Assembly (NCBI RefSeq): GCF_024713975.1
Contig: NC_091112.1
Location: 11,152,501 to 11,216,500 of the forward strand
Direction: 5' to 3'
Origin: Paralichthys olivaceus
Lineage: Eukaryota; Chordata; Actinopteri; Pleuronectiformes; Paralichthyidae
Length of the DNA stretch: 64,000 nucleotides
The translations under genes were made by a program, and so were the position numbers. The notes below the pieces were generated by a model. That model was given only the letters and a program-made list of their open reading frames with translations. It searched no databases and had not been told where the DNA came from. Positions 12,090-25,355 of the stretch are shown piece after piece. How positions within the stretch are numbered: the stretch's first letter is position 1; the number at the start of each line of letters is the position of its first letter.

Positions 12090-14402
12090 AACACACAAAT
12101 CCATTCGTGCCTGCATCACTTCAGAGGACTTTACATCGACTTGGATTTTTGGAGACTTGCTCTAACCTTAACCATAGTTACTACTTGCCTCACCCTAACC
12201 TTTACCCTTACCTCAACCTAAACCTCAACCTTTATCTAAACTTAACTTAACCTGAAAACATGTCTTAGAATTTAATGATTTATGTTATGAGGACTTGGTT
12301 TTTGAAGAAAAGTCATAAAAATCAATGCAAACCTATAGTCCATGAAGACAGAGTCCTACAATTCCCACAATGCAACTTAATGGAATATTTTCACAAAGCT
12401 GCATTTATGGAGGGCGAGTCGGAAAAGGTTTCTGTGTTTATAACTTAATCATATGACAACTCGAGGTGGTTGTACGATGGCTTGAGGATATTGTGAGAAC
12501 TAAAAATACTGTGCACTGACAATATTAAAAGTATATCCATTACATTCTCAGATGTTCTCAAAAACCAGATGCACAAACCAGGATTAAAAAATAGCTTTCA
12601 CTTGGATATACATTTTTTTTGAGACTCCAGAGCCACACTGTGTAGCCGTCACAGGGACTCGTACATTGAATCTGACATAAGATCACTGTAGTGCTCCTTT
12701 ATATTAAGTGGATTTCCTAAACATTCAACCTGAGAAATAGATGGTGATCATATGTTACATTATATGATGCCTGAGTGAAGAGTTTTACAACTTTCAGCTC
12801 AAAATATGAGGCACATGTCCCCTGAGAGGGTAACGTTACAGTGGAAACACTGTAACGTGACAGGTCTATGATCTGTGGGCTCATTAAGATGATCTGCAGG
12901 GAACAATAACTGAGGAGTTTCCACTTAAAACACTTAAAAACACAACAAACAAGTTTAGGCAAACACGTCACCAGAAAGCTCGCTCTTGTTCAAATTTCCA
13001 TCTTCTCCTCCTTCTCAAAGGTGCTGTACATCATTGTAAAGTCACAAATCTGGATGCTGGAGATGTTGAGCTGGGATTTGAGAGGAAATATGAAATACAG
13101 CTGTACCTTCAACGACGCTCTCAGATTTCTGTCCTGTTTCTAGTGGACAGTTCACTTTAGAGAAACTATTTAGAGAATTTAGATGGTCCCTTAAGCAGCT
13201 AGGGGGCTCCCCTCGCTTAATTAAAAACCTCCAGAGCTAACCTTTCCAGTGCAGTGATAAACTCCGGCCTCAGCAGCGCCCCCTTTTGACAAGCTGTGTT
13301 TTCTCTGTAGAAGCAAGCGGGACACGGCCACCACCACCAGCCCGCAGAGCACCGTCAGTGCACACACGCTGAGGAATGTTCCCACCAACCGGCTGCTGCT
13401 CATACACTCTGTGAAGACACACATTATTAAGGTCATTAGCAATCTGGACACAGAAACACATACGTTACTTTAAGATACACACTGAAATGTGCATTTGAAA
13501 TTCAAATGGTAGGTGCAGTGATTCCTTGTGACCCCATCCACACACTGAAGTTTTAATCCTCAAACAGCACTTTGAAGACAGTGAAGGACGAGGTGTTCTC
13601 CTTAACTAAAAATATCTTCACTCTCATCGTCTAAAACTTAATAGATAGACAAAGAACAGCAGCACTGGTACCAGCAGTGATAATAACAACAGTACATTGA
13701 TTCAATAATTTAAAAATACTATATATAATATATCCCACACATATTTAAAGTGAATGTGCTTCGATTATCAAGAGTCAAAGTGTTTGTTATGTAGAAAAAT
13801 GGACTTGAATAATGTCACATACAGAATATTGCTAAACATATAATTATTAAGTTGTTGATAAAGATGTGACTATTCATTTAGCTGGTCTGGTTGAAATGAG
13901 CATCAACTACTTTATATATAGTTTGTTGGTCAGGCACCCTCCTGAGGGGGACCAGATAAATGTGAGGTGCCATGAGATGATTAACGGGCCAGAGGAGACA
14001 AAATAAACACAATTGTACATCAGCATCTGTGCCTCAGTGGCTGCTGTGCCAGGGGGTGCTGTGCTGAATGGTTAGCACGCTGTGTATCTGCTGTAGAGCA
14101 TGTGCGGATGACGGGCTCATTGCTCTGCACAAAGAGCCCAAAGACCGCTCTGTCATTTTGTAACATGGTTACCATGGAGACCTGGCTCCCGCAGCACCCA
14201 GGAGGGGTGGGCGTGAGCAGGAAGAGAGTGTCCCGTTGGCTGTAGGGGGGCGGTGAGCTTGGGGGGAAGTAAGGGGGTGGAGTGGGGGACAATGAGGAGT
14301 GCTGTTCCAAAAATTGGGAAGGCGGGGATGAACTGTAACACTTGGATGTGCAATAATGTGTGTGTGTAACCCAGGGCATGTGTGTGTACTAGTGGGTTTT
14401 AA

Positions 14403-14449
<47 letters not shown>

Positions 14450-17400
14450 GTTTAAATCAAGAGAGTGAACTGGGAACTGAGGGGAAATGTAAAATACAGC
14501 TGTAACACTGACAGCCGTCTTGCTGACTCAAATACACCAGGGTGCAGTAGTGCAGCAGTGGTAGCAACGGAAGTGACCTTGAATGAAAGCATATGTGTGT
14601 TTGTGTGTGTGTGTGTTACACCTGGTCCTGTGCTCATGTGAAGCTGGATCAGACCAGTCTATGATTATCAGATCATACTGGCTAAACTGGTTTTACCTGA
14701 CATATTATCCATGTAGCCCTTCAGTGGTGCACAGGTATTGTTGCAGGACCCTGCCTCTTTCTGTGCAAGAGCATGTGAAGAGTGGCAGCCTGCACAACTC
14801 CTGGAGTAAACAGACAACACAGTGTGTCACCTTCAAATACAAAATCTCTGTAAAAGCTCCCATCATGCTTTGTGGAGGGGAACAGAAATGGACAAGTACC
14901 CATATGATTGGCAGGTGATTTGGCAAGCAGGGCATTTCTCACAGAAGTCCCCAGAGTACCGGAGGTCGTCACACACACACTTGCCGCACACGCATCTTCC
15001 CTGCCCGCTGCATAGCAAGCCGTTGGATGATTGGCAGGTTGTTGTGGAGACAGGACAACTGCAGATTTCACCAGTCCAACCGTCGTCACAAAGACATTCA
15101 CCTGAGACGCACACACCCCGTCCTGAGAGGGGACAAACACAGACAGGAGGGAAAGCGCGGATTAAAAAATGCAGTCTTTGTCATCAAAAGTGCTCATATT
15201 AGTACTTTTTAATATCTTGACATAAGTGTGTCCCCCTCACCCCCACACAGAAGTCCCCCTTCATATGGGCAGGAGAAGTCGTCCCTCTCGCAGTATTTCC
15301 CATATACTGTCCCGAGCCTGCTCTGTTCACACACACACCTCCCGCAGTCACATTCTCCCCGACCACTGCAGTCCACATCAGATCCATCAGCTCTGCATTT
15401 CCAGTTTGAATCTCTGTCGTCTGGCCTCTGCTCCTGATTGGCGCCGTCCTGGGTGCCTGTGCACGCTGATTGGCTGTCGTCATGACAGCGCATTGTCGGT
15501 CCACAACTGCAGCGACATTTAGAGTGAATCCTAACGACAGTGGATTCATTGTAACCCATAGGATGAACCATGACCCGTATGTCTTCATCTTCGCCATCGT
15601 CAGGACAAGAGTGCAGGCCGATAGTGATATTGAAGTAAACCTGAGCGGGAAGACAAAGATGTGAATACCAGCTACCACTATTCTTGTCAATATACACTAT
15701 ATATACATTTTGTAATGTATACATACTGTAATTTGGAGATAATACCATTTTATCATCGGCATGTTAGCAATGTTATCATGTGTTTGCATCACAGACTGTA
15801 TTTAAAATGGAGCGATGGTGGCCAGATCTCACAAGACGTGCTTGACCAATCGTGAGTCAGTCTCAGCTGTCAATCATGACATTTCACCCAGTTTTTATAG
15901 CATCAAATAATGACATAAAACCAATCTAAAACCAAAAAAGATGAATTAACACTATTAGAGTACACAGTTTTCTGATGGGCATTTTGACTGTTTAGTTTGG
16001 TCAATATCCAATCAGCTAACATGGAGGAGACAGGATTTATGACATATTTTGTAGCCAGAGAACAGGGAAAATCAAGACGCCAGGCTTCACATTTGGGGAG
16101 CAGTCATTTCCTGCTGTAAATCTAAAGGAACAACATTACATGTTACATCTCATTGCGGAATCTAAAATCTTAAAGGCTCAAATAGCCGCATAAGGAACCA
16201 GACTGTAACTTAATTTGAATGATTATTCTGTCGATGTGGTTTACATGGAAAATTGTGCGTGTCAAAGCTTTAAACAAGCAATTAGGCCTTTTTGATTGAT
16301 TTTTATCTCGATTCTGGTAAGTGTGAGTACTTTCTATAATTCACCCAGGGATTAAAAGGCTGCACAAACTCACTTTGCACAATGGACTAACTGTGGAGCG
16401 GTGATTCAGCAGCTCTCTGTTTAAGAGTCCCAAAAGGTTAAGGAGGAGAGGAGTCTCACAGGCAGTTTGGGGAGTGAACAGAGAGGAAATTTTGAAATGT
16501 AGTGAAAATGCTCCACTTACAACCAAATAAGCTCCTGTGTTTTGCCGAGAAGTTTCAAGAAAGCTCTGAAGAGTATGCAGGATGCCTCTTTTGGTGGATA
16601 AATGGATCAGGGGATTGCAGTGGATGTTCAGCAAATTGTTTCTACATTTGAATTTGTTTCCATAAGGGCCCTTATATAAGGCAAAGTAAGGATTTTAGGA
16701 TGAAATAGGTCACAATATCACGTGAAAATGTTTTCCTCTTAAATACAGCCTGTAATCCGCTCAACTTGGATTATTTACCAAATCTTGTCCGTCACGTAAA
16801 GCTCTCAGAGAAGTCTCTGTGCTTCAAAGTAATCCAATCCAACCAATAAATGTCCTCTCTGGGATCTTCACTCAAAGATTTCTGTATAAGTAAATCTGAT
16901 TAACCTTAAGATAAAGTCTTACTCATTGTGTGTGTACTGAATGTATGTATGTGTCTTTACCGTCTGGCCAGGCTGTACTCCCGAGCAGCTCTGGTCCTTG
17001 GCAGTGGACCCGTTGGGACAGAGAGGAGACACGGACACCCAGTACCTGCTGACTGCCTCGTCCTCCACTGAAACTGACACCGCAACCTCTGACAACAGCC
17101 TCTGTGAGGAGCGAGGGTGAAAGAGACGAAGATGCAACATCAAAGCTATAACCTGACATCCAAGAAATTATTTAAAGCCTGCAGCGTTTTATCCTGGATG
17201 CATGGGAATGGGATGAAATAGAGCAGGGAGAACAGTGGCAGTTTAAATTTTAATCTGCAGGGTTGAATAAACTGAAACTGTGATTAATTAAAGTTGTCAC
17301 ATGTCCCCAGGAAGCCCTCATTGTCCTGCTTTCATTCTGACATACAGCGGGGGTTTATGGGAACAAGGAGGTGGGGCCAAAAATAGCATCTTTGTATTCG

Positions 17401-17478
17401 TCCATGATTAGGACACATGGTTTCCACGGGGATCTGATAGCTATTATAATGCAAGCTTCTGTTCGGGCTCTGCTGCTT

Positions 17479-17519
<41 letters not shown>

Positions 17520-17650
17520 AGTGTGGCTGTGCACCCGGATCTGTGGATTCGGCAGATTCCCGAAGCAAACAATGGACCGCTGTGCCCGAGGCAAGATTAT
17601 AGCCTATGCTGCTGCCAACTGCACAAATGTGCACACACACACACAAATGT

Positions 17651-17708
<58 letters not shown>

Positions 17709-20569
17709 GAATGGACAGAAGGCCTTACCCGTCCTTAACCTCCTGTTTTCATCTTTGTTTTTTTGTATCATTATCAGCTTCAGTGACTGAAAGCTTCAGA
17801 ATTTCAGTGGGTTTAAGTTGTGTAAGTGTCTACAAACTCCTGGATATACAGAATGAGCTGTTGTCACATGGAGAAACATACTGGATTATTATTATTATGA
17901 TCACTAATTCAGAATCCTCTTCTGCATAAAGGAATGTGCTATGAGTCAGCCTGCGAGATCCAACGAGCACCAAAGAAAACTGAGTTCATGTTGTCTTAGC
18001 AGATCAGTGGACTAATGCCTCAAAAACTTTTCAACCCGTACTGCGTGGGATCATGAATTCAGCTCATGCTGTGATTCTGTACTCCTCCAACATTTTACTT
18101 GTTCCTCTCTTTGTTGTGGTATGATAATATTCTGTGGGAGAACTAAGGGATCTTAAAGGAAGGAAGATGTTATTCTCTTAAGTTGCAGAGGAAGAGGAGA
18201 AGGGGTGTAGTGCTCTGTACCTTGTATGTAGCCACCACCAGCTCGATTATGTTTGAAGCCTGGAAGATGCCTAACTTTCCCAGGTAGGAACCAGGGAGCA
18301 GACGCACCAACTCCTAGAGAAGGAGAGGGAGATTAGGGTAAAGAAATGATTTGATGGTTTTATATTAAGTCATATTAAGTCCTCAAAACAGTGAAAGAAA
18401 AAAACACCACAGTAGCAGTAGTTAATATTAACGCTATTCATGAAGTGATATTTGATCCTGAAGGAGAGAGCTGAAAGTGCAGAGCATATACTGTATTTAA
18501 AGAAGGACGACAATAGTGAAGCCAAAGCCTCTCAACTGCCACTGGCTGGCTGCAATATAGGTCATAAATCCTGCCTCCTCCATGTTAGCAGATGGGATAT
18601 GGGTGAAACTAAAAAGTCAAAATACATGTCAAATGGAATCATGTGGTCTCATTAAATAGTAGGATATTATATTAGTTTTATTTAGTTATTTGTTGCTATA
18701 AAAACAAGCTGGAACATCATGATTGACAGCTGAGGTTGACTCGCGAAGAATGTCGCTACCGGGGCTCCATCCCCCGATCACTACTGCACACACTCTTGCT
18801 CTGAATGAAGTCTGGGGCACAAGAGGCCAGCATTTGTGTCCAGGAAAGTTTTGGCTTCATGTCTACATAGCGGGAAGAAGTGGAGACATGTCGCCCATCT
18901 TAATATACAGTCTATGATTCATACCAACTCTTCAACAAAAGGGATTTTTTGATATAAATTTGAGCAGGAAACAGGTTTTTACAGGTTGTAGGGAAACCTT
19001 CGAATCTTTGAGCGGCTGTCCTCAGGTTATTGTCCCTGCTACAAATGAAGGTACTTGTTGTTAAGTGGAAGTGTAGGAGACATTACCTCGTACCACTGGT
19101 ACTGCTGCTTCTCAACAGCAAAGATGGAGTAGATATAGTTTTCAAGCAGCTTATCGGACAACTGACCCACACTGGGATGGTCCTGAGAAAGAAAAAACAA
19201 TGAACTGAAATAAAGCTCAACCTTCTCTTCAAGTTTAATGTACTGTATTTAGGTACATCACCTGAAAGTGATAAAACCTAAGTCCACAAAACCAATTTCC
19301 CCTCAGAAATGTACACAGTCCATGTGTGATCACTTGAGCTTTAAGAAGTACTGTGCATATAGCCGAAGGGTTTCGACAAATAAAAACCCCAGTAAACCAA
19401 CAGTAAGCGATTTTCCCTCCACTTCGTCACTGACTGTGTCTGTTTTACACATTCCTCAGTGTAGCTTTCCTTACCCTGACTTCTCAGCCCTGACAGGTCC
19501 ACTCACCATCCTGGTGCTCCCTGTGTAGACGTTGTTCTCCAGGTGACACAGACCATCGTGTGGGGTGACAATCCCTGCCAGCCGGCTATCCAGGGCCAGG
19601 TGAGATGGCTGGTCCGTCATCAGGAGCAACAGACGCTTGGCCTCTGGTCGCCAACCTACAGCCCGCTAAAGGGAAAGCAGAAAGAAAAGAAGTCATGTCA
19701 TTTTATGTTTAGCAGTAAATATAAAACTCCTGTAGCTTATTAAACCCCCTAAAAAAAAGTAACTCCAAAGCTTCCATCCTCATTTCGTGGATGGGAATCT
19801 ATCAATATGCTAATATGGCTCTGCCTTCTCTAGCTATCGAGCTCCACCCACAAGGTGACGGTATTAGTTTCTTATAAACTGTTAACTTTCTGTGGCAAAG
19901 CAAATCCACAGCGTGGCTCTGTGCAGAGTTCAACTTTTGTGAACTTTGGCTGCAATATCTGCTTATTTGGATTCATGTACTGTATGTGTGACCGATCTTG
20001 ATTTTCACCAGAGAGCGACTTAAACTGCTAAAACTTACTAATATCTTAACCAAACCAGTCACAGTGGCAGATCTCTGTCTCTTTTCTGCTTTACGAGAGG
20101 GGTTTTACAAATCACGTCATCTTTATTCCCACACATGCACTCATGCTAGACTCACACAAGCTGATGTGGAAAATACTGTTTGTGCACGCTTTGTAATATA
20201 AACAGTTTACACATGTGGTAAGAAAGTGCACATTTAGACATGTTACTCATCTGATCTACATCAGTTCTCTCGGTGATCAGCTCTCACTGTAAAGCCGGAT
20301 TAAAAGAAAAATCTGATGAGGTTCTTCCAACAGCCAGAGTCTCCCGCTTTATGTCTGTGACTCGTCATCGACCCTGTGAGAAAACTGGGTCGGTGTGGGC
20401 ATGTCTGTGTATTTAAGGAAACCCAGTGAGCGCATAAGTAAGCCTGACATAATGGAGAGTCTATTTCGAGCCTCATGACCACCGTGGTGTTCCCTGCAGA
20501 CTGGTTACTCAGGGCCCCCTGCATGCTGTGACTCAAAGGCCCCCTGCAGCCAAAGTATAAGCAACTGTG

Positions 20570-20600
<31 letters not shown>

Positions 20601-23600
20601 CAGTCTTCCATACCCCAGATGTGTTCTCATTAAATAGTAGATTCTAGCAGCACTATTGAATGCTGAGTCACCATTCTCCCAGAAAGAATGCCTCTTTTAC
20701 CATATATGGGCTTGCCTCCCATTTTTCTCAATATATTCAAGATATTTCTGTGTCACTTTTGCTTGACACACCTTGATCTTTTAAGCCTGACCTCTGTGGA
20801 TACACACCTGGCAGACAGCAGCCTGCAACATAGCATCCAGCCCCCCTTCAGGTGTGTCCATGTTCCCAGAGATGCGCTGGCGTTTAATCACGCGCGTGAA
20901 CTCGCTCATGTTTCCTGTCATACTGAGGACGTGGTGGAAGCCGTGGGCCGGACGACAGTGGATCTCATAATCACTGGTGGGAGACAGAGCGAGTCCAACA
21001 ACAGAAAAAGGAGTTTAACTGCAACATTCAGGAATGCAGAGCTCCAAAACAACCACCAGAGTAAGCAAATGCCAGAAGCCTGTGTGTTGTTTCAGTCTCC
21101 CAGTACAGGTCATCATCATCATAACAGTCTTACCCCCAACAACTGATGAGTCTCCCTGCATGAGTTACAACAAATTAGGAGTGAATATGGGGGCAGCTTG
21201 CTTAGATTAAGAGAAGAAAGATGTTCCTGAGAAATGAGAGATCAGGCTTGGACAGTGTTGAAGGTCTATTGTATTGATGGAAAGAACATTGACAAAAAGC
21301 TCTATAGAAAGGATTAACCCTCTTTTTCCCAGCAATCGATAAACAAGCAAATCCTGTGTCTTACCTGCAGGGGTTGTTGATCTTGGAGGGATGCACATTA
21401 ATGTAAGGGGAGACAGGTTTGTCCACGAACGAGCCGAAACCCAGCCAAAGGCTCGAGGAGTGTTCCGTCATACGAAGAGACAGAGCTACACCCACCGTCT
21501 TCAGCTGGACCGCAGGAGTCGGAAAAGCCAAATAATGGTAAGAAAAGAAGGTGCATAGGAGGATAATCACAAAAGATACAAATCAGATAGATACTACAAA
21601 ATGGGCATCTCCATTTATTTTTGTAACATTCCTCTATTTAAGTACATGCACATTAATCTCATTTTGCACATTTCTAATGTTTATTCCATGTCAAATGTAA
21701 AGCAGTCCTCTCATAGCATCAGTGATCTGTCACTAAGTCATTATTAGTGTTTAGATGTGTCATACACTTTCTCCTCCAAAAAAATAAGTGAAACACTTAA
21801 ATATTTAAAGGAGACAAATTATGCTTTAGATTATTTTCTCTCCTTGTGTCATAAAGACTTTTTTTGTATGCAAAGGTTCTGCAAAACTAAAATTGAGCTC
21901 CTTTCCTCCACAGAAAACACCAATGTGACGTCACACAGCATCAGGATGCCCTACATTTGCATAATACAAGCCTAGTGGCTAGTCTGGCACGCCCCTAACA
22001 AAGCCAGTTAAAGCATGCATTGATTGTTGACATTTCCTACATGCACTGGAAGCGGTTGGCCAATAACAACAGAGTCGGCTTGCTGGCCAATCAAAGCAGG
22101 TCTTTATCAGGAGGGGGGCCTCAAAGACAGATGAGCTAAACCCAAGAACTTCAGATAGACGCTGACAAGAGGAGCTGCAGCAATGGAGAGCATGTAAACC
22201 CTTTCAAGTAATAACCCAGATTAAAACCTGAATATGAGCAAAAGAGAGGAAGATTTAAATGAACAGCTGAGTGGTTTAACACTTACATGATCCAGGTTTT
22301 CCTGCATAGACGCTGATACATCCACCAGGTAATATAGATCCACAGGGTAACGCTCCAGCTGCTTCACAGCCACTATGAAGCTGGCCTCAGAACCTATACA
22401 CACAGATATAAAACACACTGTGTAAAAACTGTCAATTTTACCTTTGCAGCATCAAGAGAATGTGATGAAAATGTTGTTGTCCCTGATCTACCTGGTGTGA
22501 GGGTGATGCTGATGTCTGCTGGGGACACTTGTGTGCTGCCCATGGTGGCGTTGACCTCCACCTTGACCTCTGACTGTTCCATGAGCTCCGGTCCACAACC
22601 TCTTCTTAGCAGGTTTACTGGCAGGTCGCAGCGATGGCCTGGCCACAACCCATCCTGAAAGTTCTGGGGGTCACACATGGAAACTGTGATCAGCTCTTAA
22701 TATGTTGTATTTGAACAGAAATCATGCAAATAATAGAAACACACTCACAAAAGAGAAAATAGAAAAGTAGACACAAGACAAAACAGCAGCTTGACAGAAG
22801 TTAAGACACATGAATCACGTTGTTCCTGATGCAGAGAGATATATGACCATTATGAATGCACAGTATGTCACTCAAATATTTTGTTTTTATGTGTGATAAT
22901 ACTCATGTTTACTTTTCCTATTTGACTTTCCTATTTCCCTGTACTGCTCCTCTTTGTCCATCTACTCTCTGTGCATCTGATCACTGAAGAGAGATAAAAC
23001 AAAATAATAATACTAATTTACTTTATTTACAGCACTTTTTTGTAACAATGTTATAAACTGCTTTACACGGAAGAAACAACACCAGAGAGTAAATATAACT
23101 GATCAGATTATATAAATAAATTAAATAGGATTGGTCTAATTAGAGCAAATAAGGGATCTGGTTTTGATGGGGCACTTAACTATTTTCTTACACAGGATAT
23201 AATTTGATCAGCCATGTGCTGAATAAATCTTGGTACACAGCCGATGACCTCACCACTGCCTAATAGCCAGCTGCTCCAACAATAAAATACTAGTGTCATG
23301 CTTCGCAGCTTTACAGGGGATTGTCGACCTTTGGTCCTTAAGTCTGTGACAAACATTCACAATAGCTGAACATAAAAGTAGACCATTATATGAGTGTGTT
23401 TATGTGTCACAGGCCTGGTTGGTGAGTCCATTTAAACAAGTGTGACATGAGCAACAAGATGAAACAGACAGGATCTAAATTGGGGCCAATAATTGGAATT
23501 ACAAACAGAAATAGCCCAAGAGCAAGCTGTGTATATGTAATGTAGCTGAAAATGTAACCATATCCTGAACCTGAATGCTTGGCTGAGTTCAATGTATTTG

Positions 23601-23887
23601 TGTTTGTCCCTGTGACTATAATTTGTCCTGTTACAACTGTGATTGTCAGAAGGTTCCACATACACTTCCAGGGACTTTCCTTACACAGTTTGCCCCTTGA
23701 GCTGGCATTAAATAAGGGTGTGAGCATGCACATTGACGAGCTCTATACTTTCCGTGTGTGTGTGTGTGTATAGGGGATTAGAGAGGGGGTGTCTGAATGC
23801 TTTCACACACCAGTGAGCACCACAGCCCTGCTTAATGATGTCAGATAAGGTTAGGGTTCATAGGGTGGGAAACCACCTGAAGTCTGT

Positions 23888-23936
<49 letters not shown>

Positions 23937-24131
23937 CACACACATATGTTGGCAGTCCTGTCTAGCCACAGGTTGTGCCTGTGTGTTTGTGTGTGGTGTG
24001 AGTCTGGGACGCTTTACAGCTTCTCAAGGCTAATTCAGGATGGACTTTTTATGAGACAGACACTCAGAAAGCACAGACAATTGCATACAAAAACATCACA
24101 GGCGGCTGGAAATGTTCACCCACACACTCCA

Positions 24132-24168
<37 letters not shown>

Positions 24169-25355
24169 AACACACACACACACAAACACACACACACAGA
24201 CACTGGGGCGGCCACTAAGCTCAAACATACACATTATATTCACATCTGTGGACAGAATCAAAGCTTCAGTGTGTGTCATCTGAGGAATGCTGCTGAATGT
24301 CTGCCACGTTCATCACACACACACACGCACGGACATTTTATACACTTCCCTACCTCTTTGAAGCACCATGCGCACTGTGGTCCACGTCTGAGACACTCTG
24401 TACATGTAGTGATACTAGGAGACCTGCAAGTACTGTCACCTGAAGAGAAGAAAAAAGAACAGAAGAGAAGAGAAGAGATCTGTGATTAGCATATGAAAGA
24501 ATGTGTGTGTGTCACCACTCATTAGCCATGCGGCTGGGCCTCATGGATATTAAGAGATCTCATGCACACTTTTGATGATCGAAGCACCACTTTGCATCTC
24601 ACAGGAGGCTCTTCAGCGACTATCAGGCACGACATGTTGTTGACAAATGGCTGGGAGTGTGGGAACAGGTGCTTGGAGTTGTTTGATTAGTGCAGTGGAT
24701 CATTTCCCACAGCCACACACACCCAAAATCACACACAAACACACAGAAGACATTAATTATGTCAATAAGTGCAGACTACATGCAGACAAATATCACTGGA
24801 GTGAAACTGCTTTATACTTAACATCAGCAGGAAAATAATTATACTGCAGATTTTTGCGAGCCATTACAGTGAGTTATGGGACTAAAATGTAGGACAGAGA
24901 AAGGCTGCAGGTTCCAGCATCATTAAACACCCCCCATTGACAAGCAGCTCTGACCCAATTAGCACTCCTGGCCTCCGGCAAACCCCTGAATAGGTGAAGC
25001 ATTTAGATTGTAATTCTAATGGATCAATATATGCTGAAAATAGGTTTATAGGCTGCTCTAATGGTTTAAAATTTTTTTTGACTATTTGTTTGAAAAGTCC
25101 TGAACATGTGTGCTCCTATATAGGCTGCCTAGATCTAAATGGGAGTCTTTTAAATGGAGGTTTTGGAGATGTCTCCCTTCAGCAGGGAGCTCAGAAGAGG
25201 TTGGGAGCAGTTGCAGGCTAAATGCTGGTGTATGATGTCGCCTAATTGGCCCTAATGAGCCTTCACTCACCGGCACCACTGGAGGTTTGTGCGCAGACAG
25301 CGAGCACCACGCAGCAGAGCAGGAGACACCGAGGGAGCCGGAGCCAGGAAGTCAT
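11864..25355 (-). CDS. itgb8: Integrin beta-8 subunit
   Basis: Fifteen coding exons, listed in transcript order: 25355-25271, 24439-24354, 22663-22492, 22393-22287, 21504-21365, 20973-20808, 19665-19507, 19182-19087, 18313-18221, 17101-16961, 15640-15241, 15122-14900, 14800-14697, 13408-13242, 11992-11864. All junctions are GT-AG and phases close, giving 2,268 nt and 755 aa (human ITGB8 is 769). Visible parts: signal peptide (about 1-22), PSI cysteines, betaI domain with MIDAS DVSAS at 139-143, cysteine-rich EGF-like stalk, transmembrane helix (about 665-689), and a 66-aa tail. The tail has no NPxY motif but keeps VTYRR, as in mammalian beta8. The subunit pairs with alphaV and activates latent TGF-beta at the cell surface (family knowledge). 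The position corresponding to the ADMIDAS aspartates reads E-N. No truncation is seen. It is convergent with sp8, as in human. Confidence 0.95.
12029..12087. repeat. (CA)n microsatellite in itgb8 intron 14
   Basis: About 29 CA units lying 37 bp upstream (in transcript sense) of the last coding exon's acceptor. On the itgb8 strand it reads as a TG run close to the splice site. Confidence 0.95.
12088..12330. repeat. CA-linked CCTAACC-type teleost repeat, copy 1
   Basis: Directly after the CA run comes GAGGACTTTACATCGACTTG, then a block of degenerate CTAACC/CTTACC/CTCAACC hexamers (about 12,165-12,250), then an ATGAGGACTTGG-like end. This arrangement is an interspersed repeat I recognise from percomorph genomes, and a second copy lies at 27,388-27,560. 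The hexamers are not a telomere: they are irregular and internal to a recurrent unit. It lies in itgb8 intron 14. Confidence 0.6.
14405..14446. repeat. (TG)n microsatellite in itgb8 intron 13
   Basis: About 20 uninterrupted TG units between itgb8 exons 13 and 14. Confidence 0.93.
15790..16110 (+). mobile_element. MITE-like repeat, copy A, in itgb8 intron 10
   Basis: Begins with ACAGACTGTATTTAAAATGG and shares a series of blocks with a reverse-oriented copy at 18,483-18,917: CTCAGCTGTCAATCATGA, TTTTTATAGCA.CAAATAA, ATTTTGACT.TTTAGTTT and GCTAACATGGAGGAG.CAGG, in the same order and spacing. Similar sequence is widespread in teleosts. No coding capacity is seen. The right end is decayed, so the boundary is approximate. 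Confidence 0.65.
17479..17518. repeat. (TG)n microsatellite in itgb8 intron 9
   Basis: About 20 TG units, 110 bp from the CA run at 17,632. Both lie in itgb8 intron 9. Confidence 0.93.
17632..17704. repeat. (CA)n microsatellite in itgb8 intron 9
   Basis: CA run of about 36 units with one AATGTG interruption. Together with the TG run at 17,479-17,518 it forms an inverted pair of complementary dinucleotide tracts within about 230 bp. Confidence 0.93.
18483..18917 (-). mobile_element. MITE-like repeat, copy B, in itgb8 intron 8
   Basis: Reverse-oriented relative to copy A at 15,790-16,110. Its ends read ATACTGTATTTAAAG and TAATATACAGTCTATG, which form an imperfect terminal inverted repeat around the core ATACAGT.TAT. 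The TATATACAGTCTATG terminus is a familiar signature of an abundant teleost repeat. It has an extra GC-rich segment (about 18,740-18,880) that is shorter in copy A. Superfamily not determined. Confidence 0.65.
21805..22258. mobile_element. TTAA-flanked MITE in itgb8 intron 4
   Basis: Bounded by TTAA at 21805-21808 and 22255-22258. The left end reads AGGAGACAAATTATGC and the right end, on the reverse strand, passes through TTTTGCTCATATTCAGG. Together they resemble a teleost repeat whose two ends both read like GGGACATATTATGCTCATTT. The inverted repeats are decayed, suggesting an old insertion. No coding capacity. Confidence 0.55.
23888..23943. repeat. (CA)n microsatellite in itgb8 intron 2
   Basis: About 27 CA units with one AACA interruption. 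Confidence 0.93.
24131..24199. repeat. Interrupted (CA)n microsatellite in itgb8 intron 2
   Basis: CA run broken periodically by AACA, giving a higher-order pattern. It ends about 155 bp from itgb8 exon 2. Confidence 0.93.

Noticed and set aside
12165-12250. CCTAACC-like units as an interstitial telomere
   Set aside because: The hexamers are irregular and sit inside a dispersed composite repeat that recurs at 27.4 kb.
14863-15748. EGF-like frames as separate small secreted proteins
   Set aside because: They are itgb8 exons 11 and 12 with intron read-through on either side.
24131-24199. Regularly interrupted CA array as a possible CRISPR-like repeat
   Set aside because: The units are simple dinucleotides with AACA slips, there are no spacers, and the host is a vertebrate.
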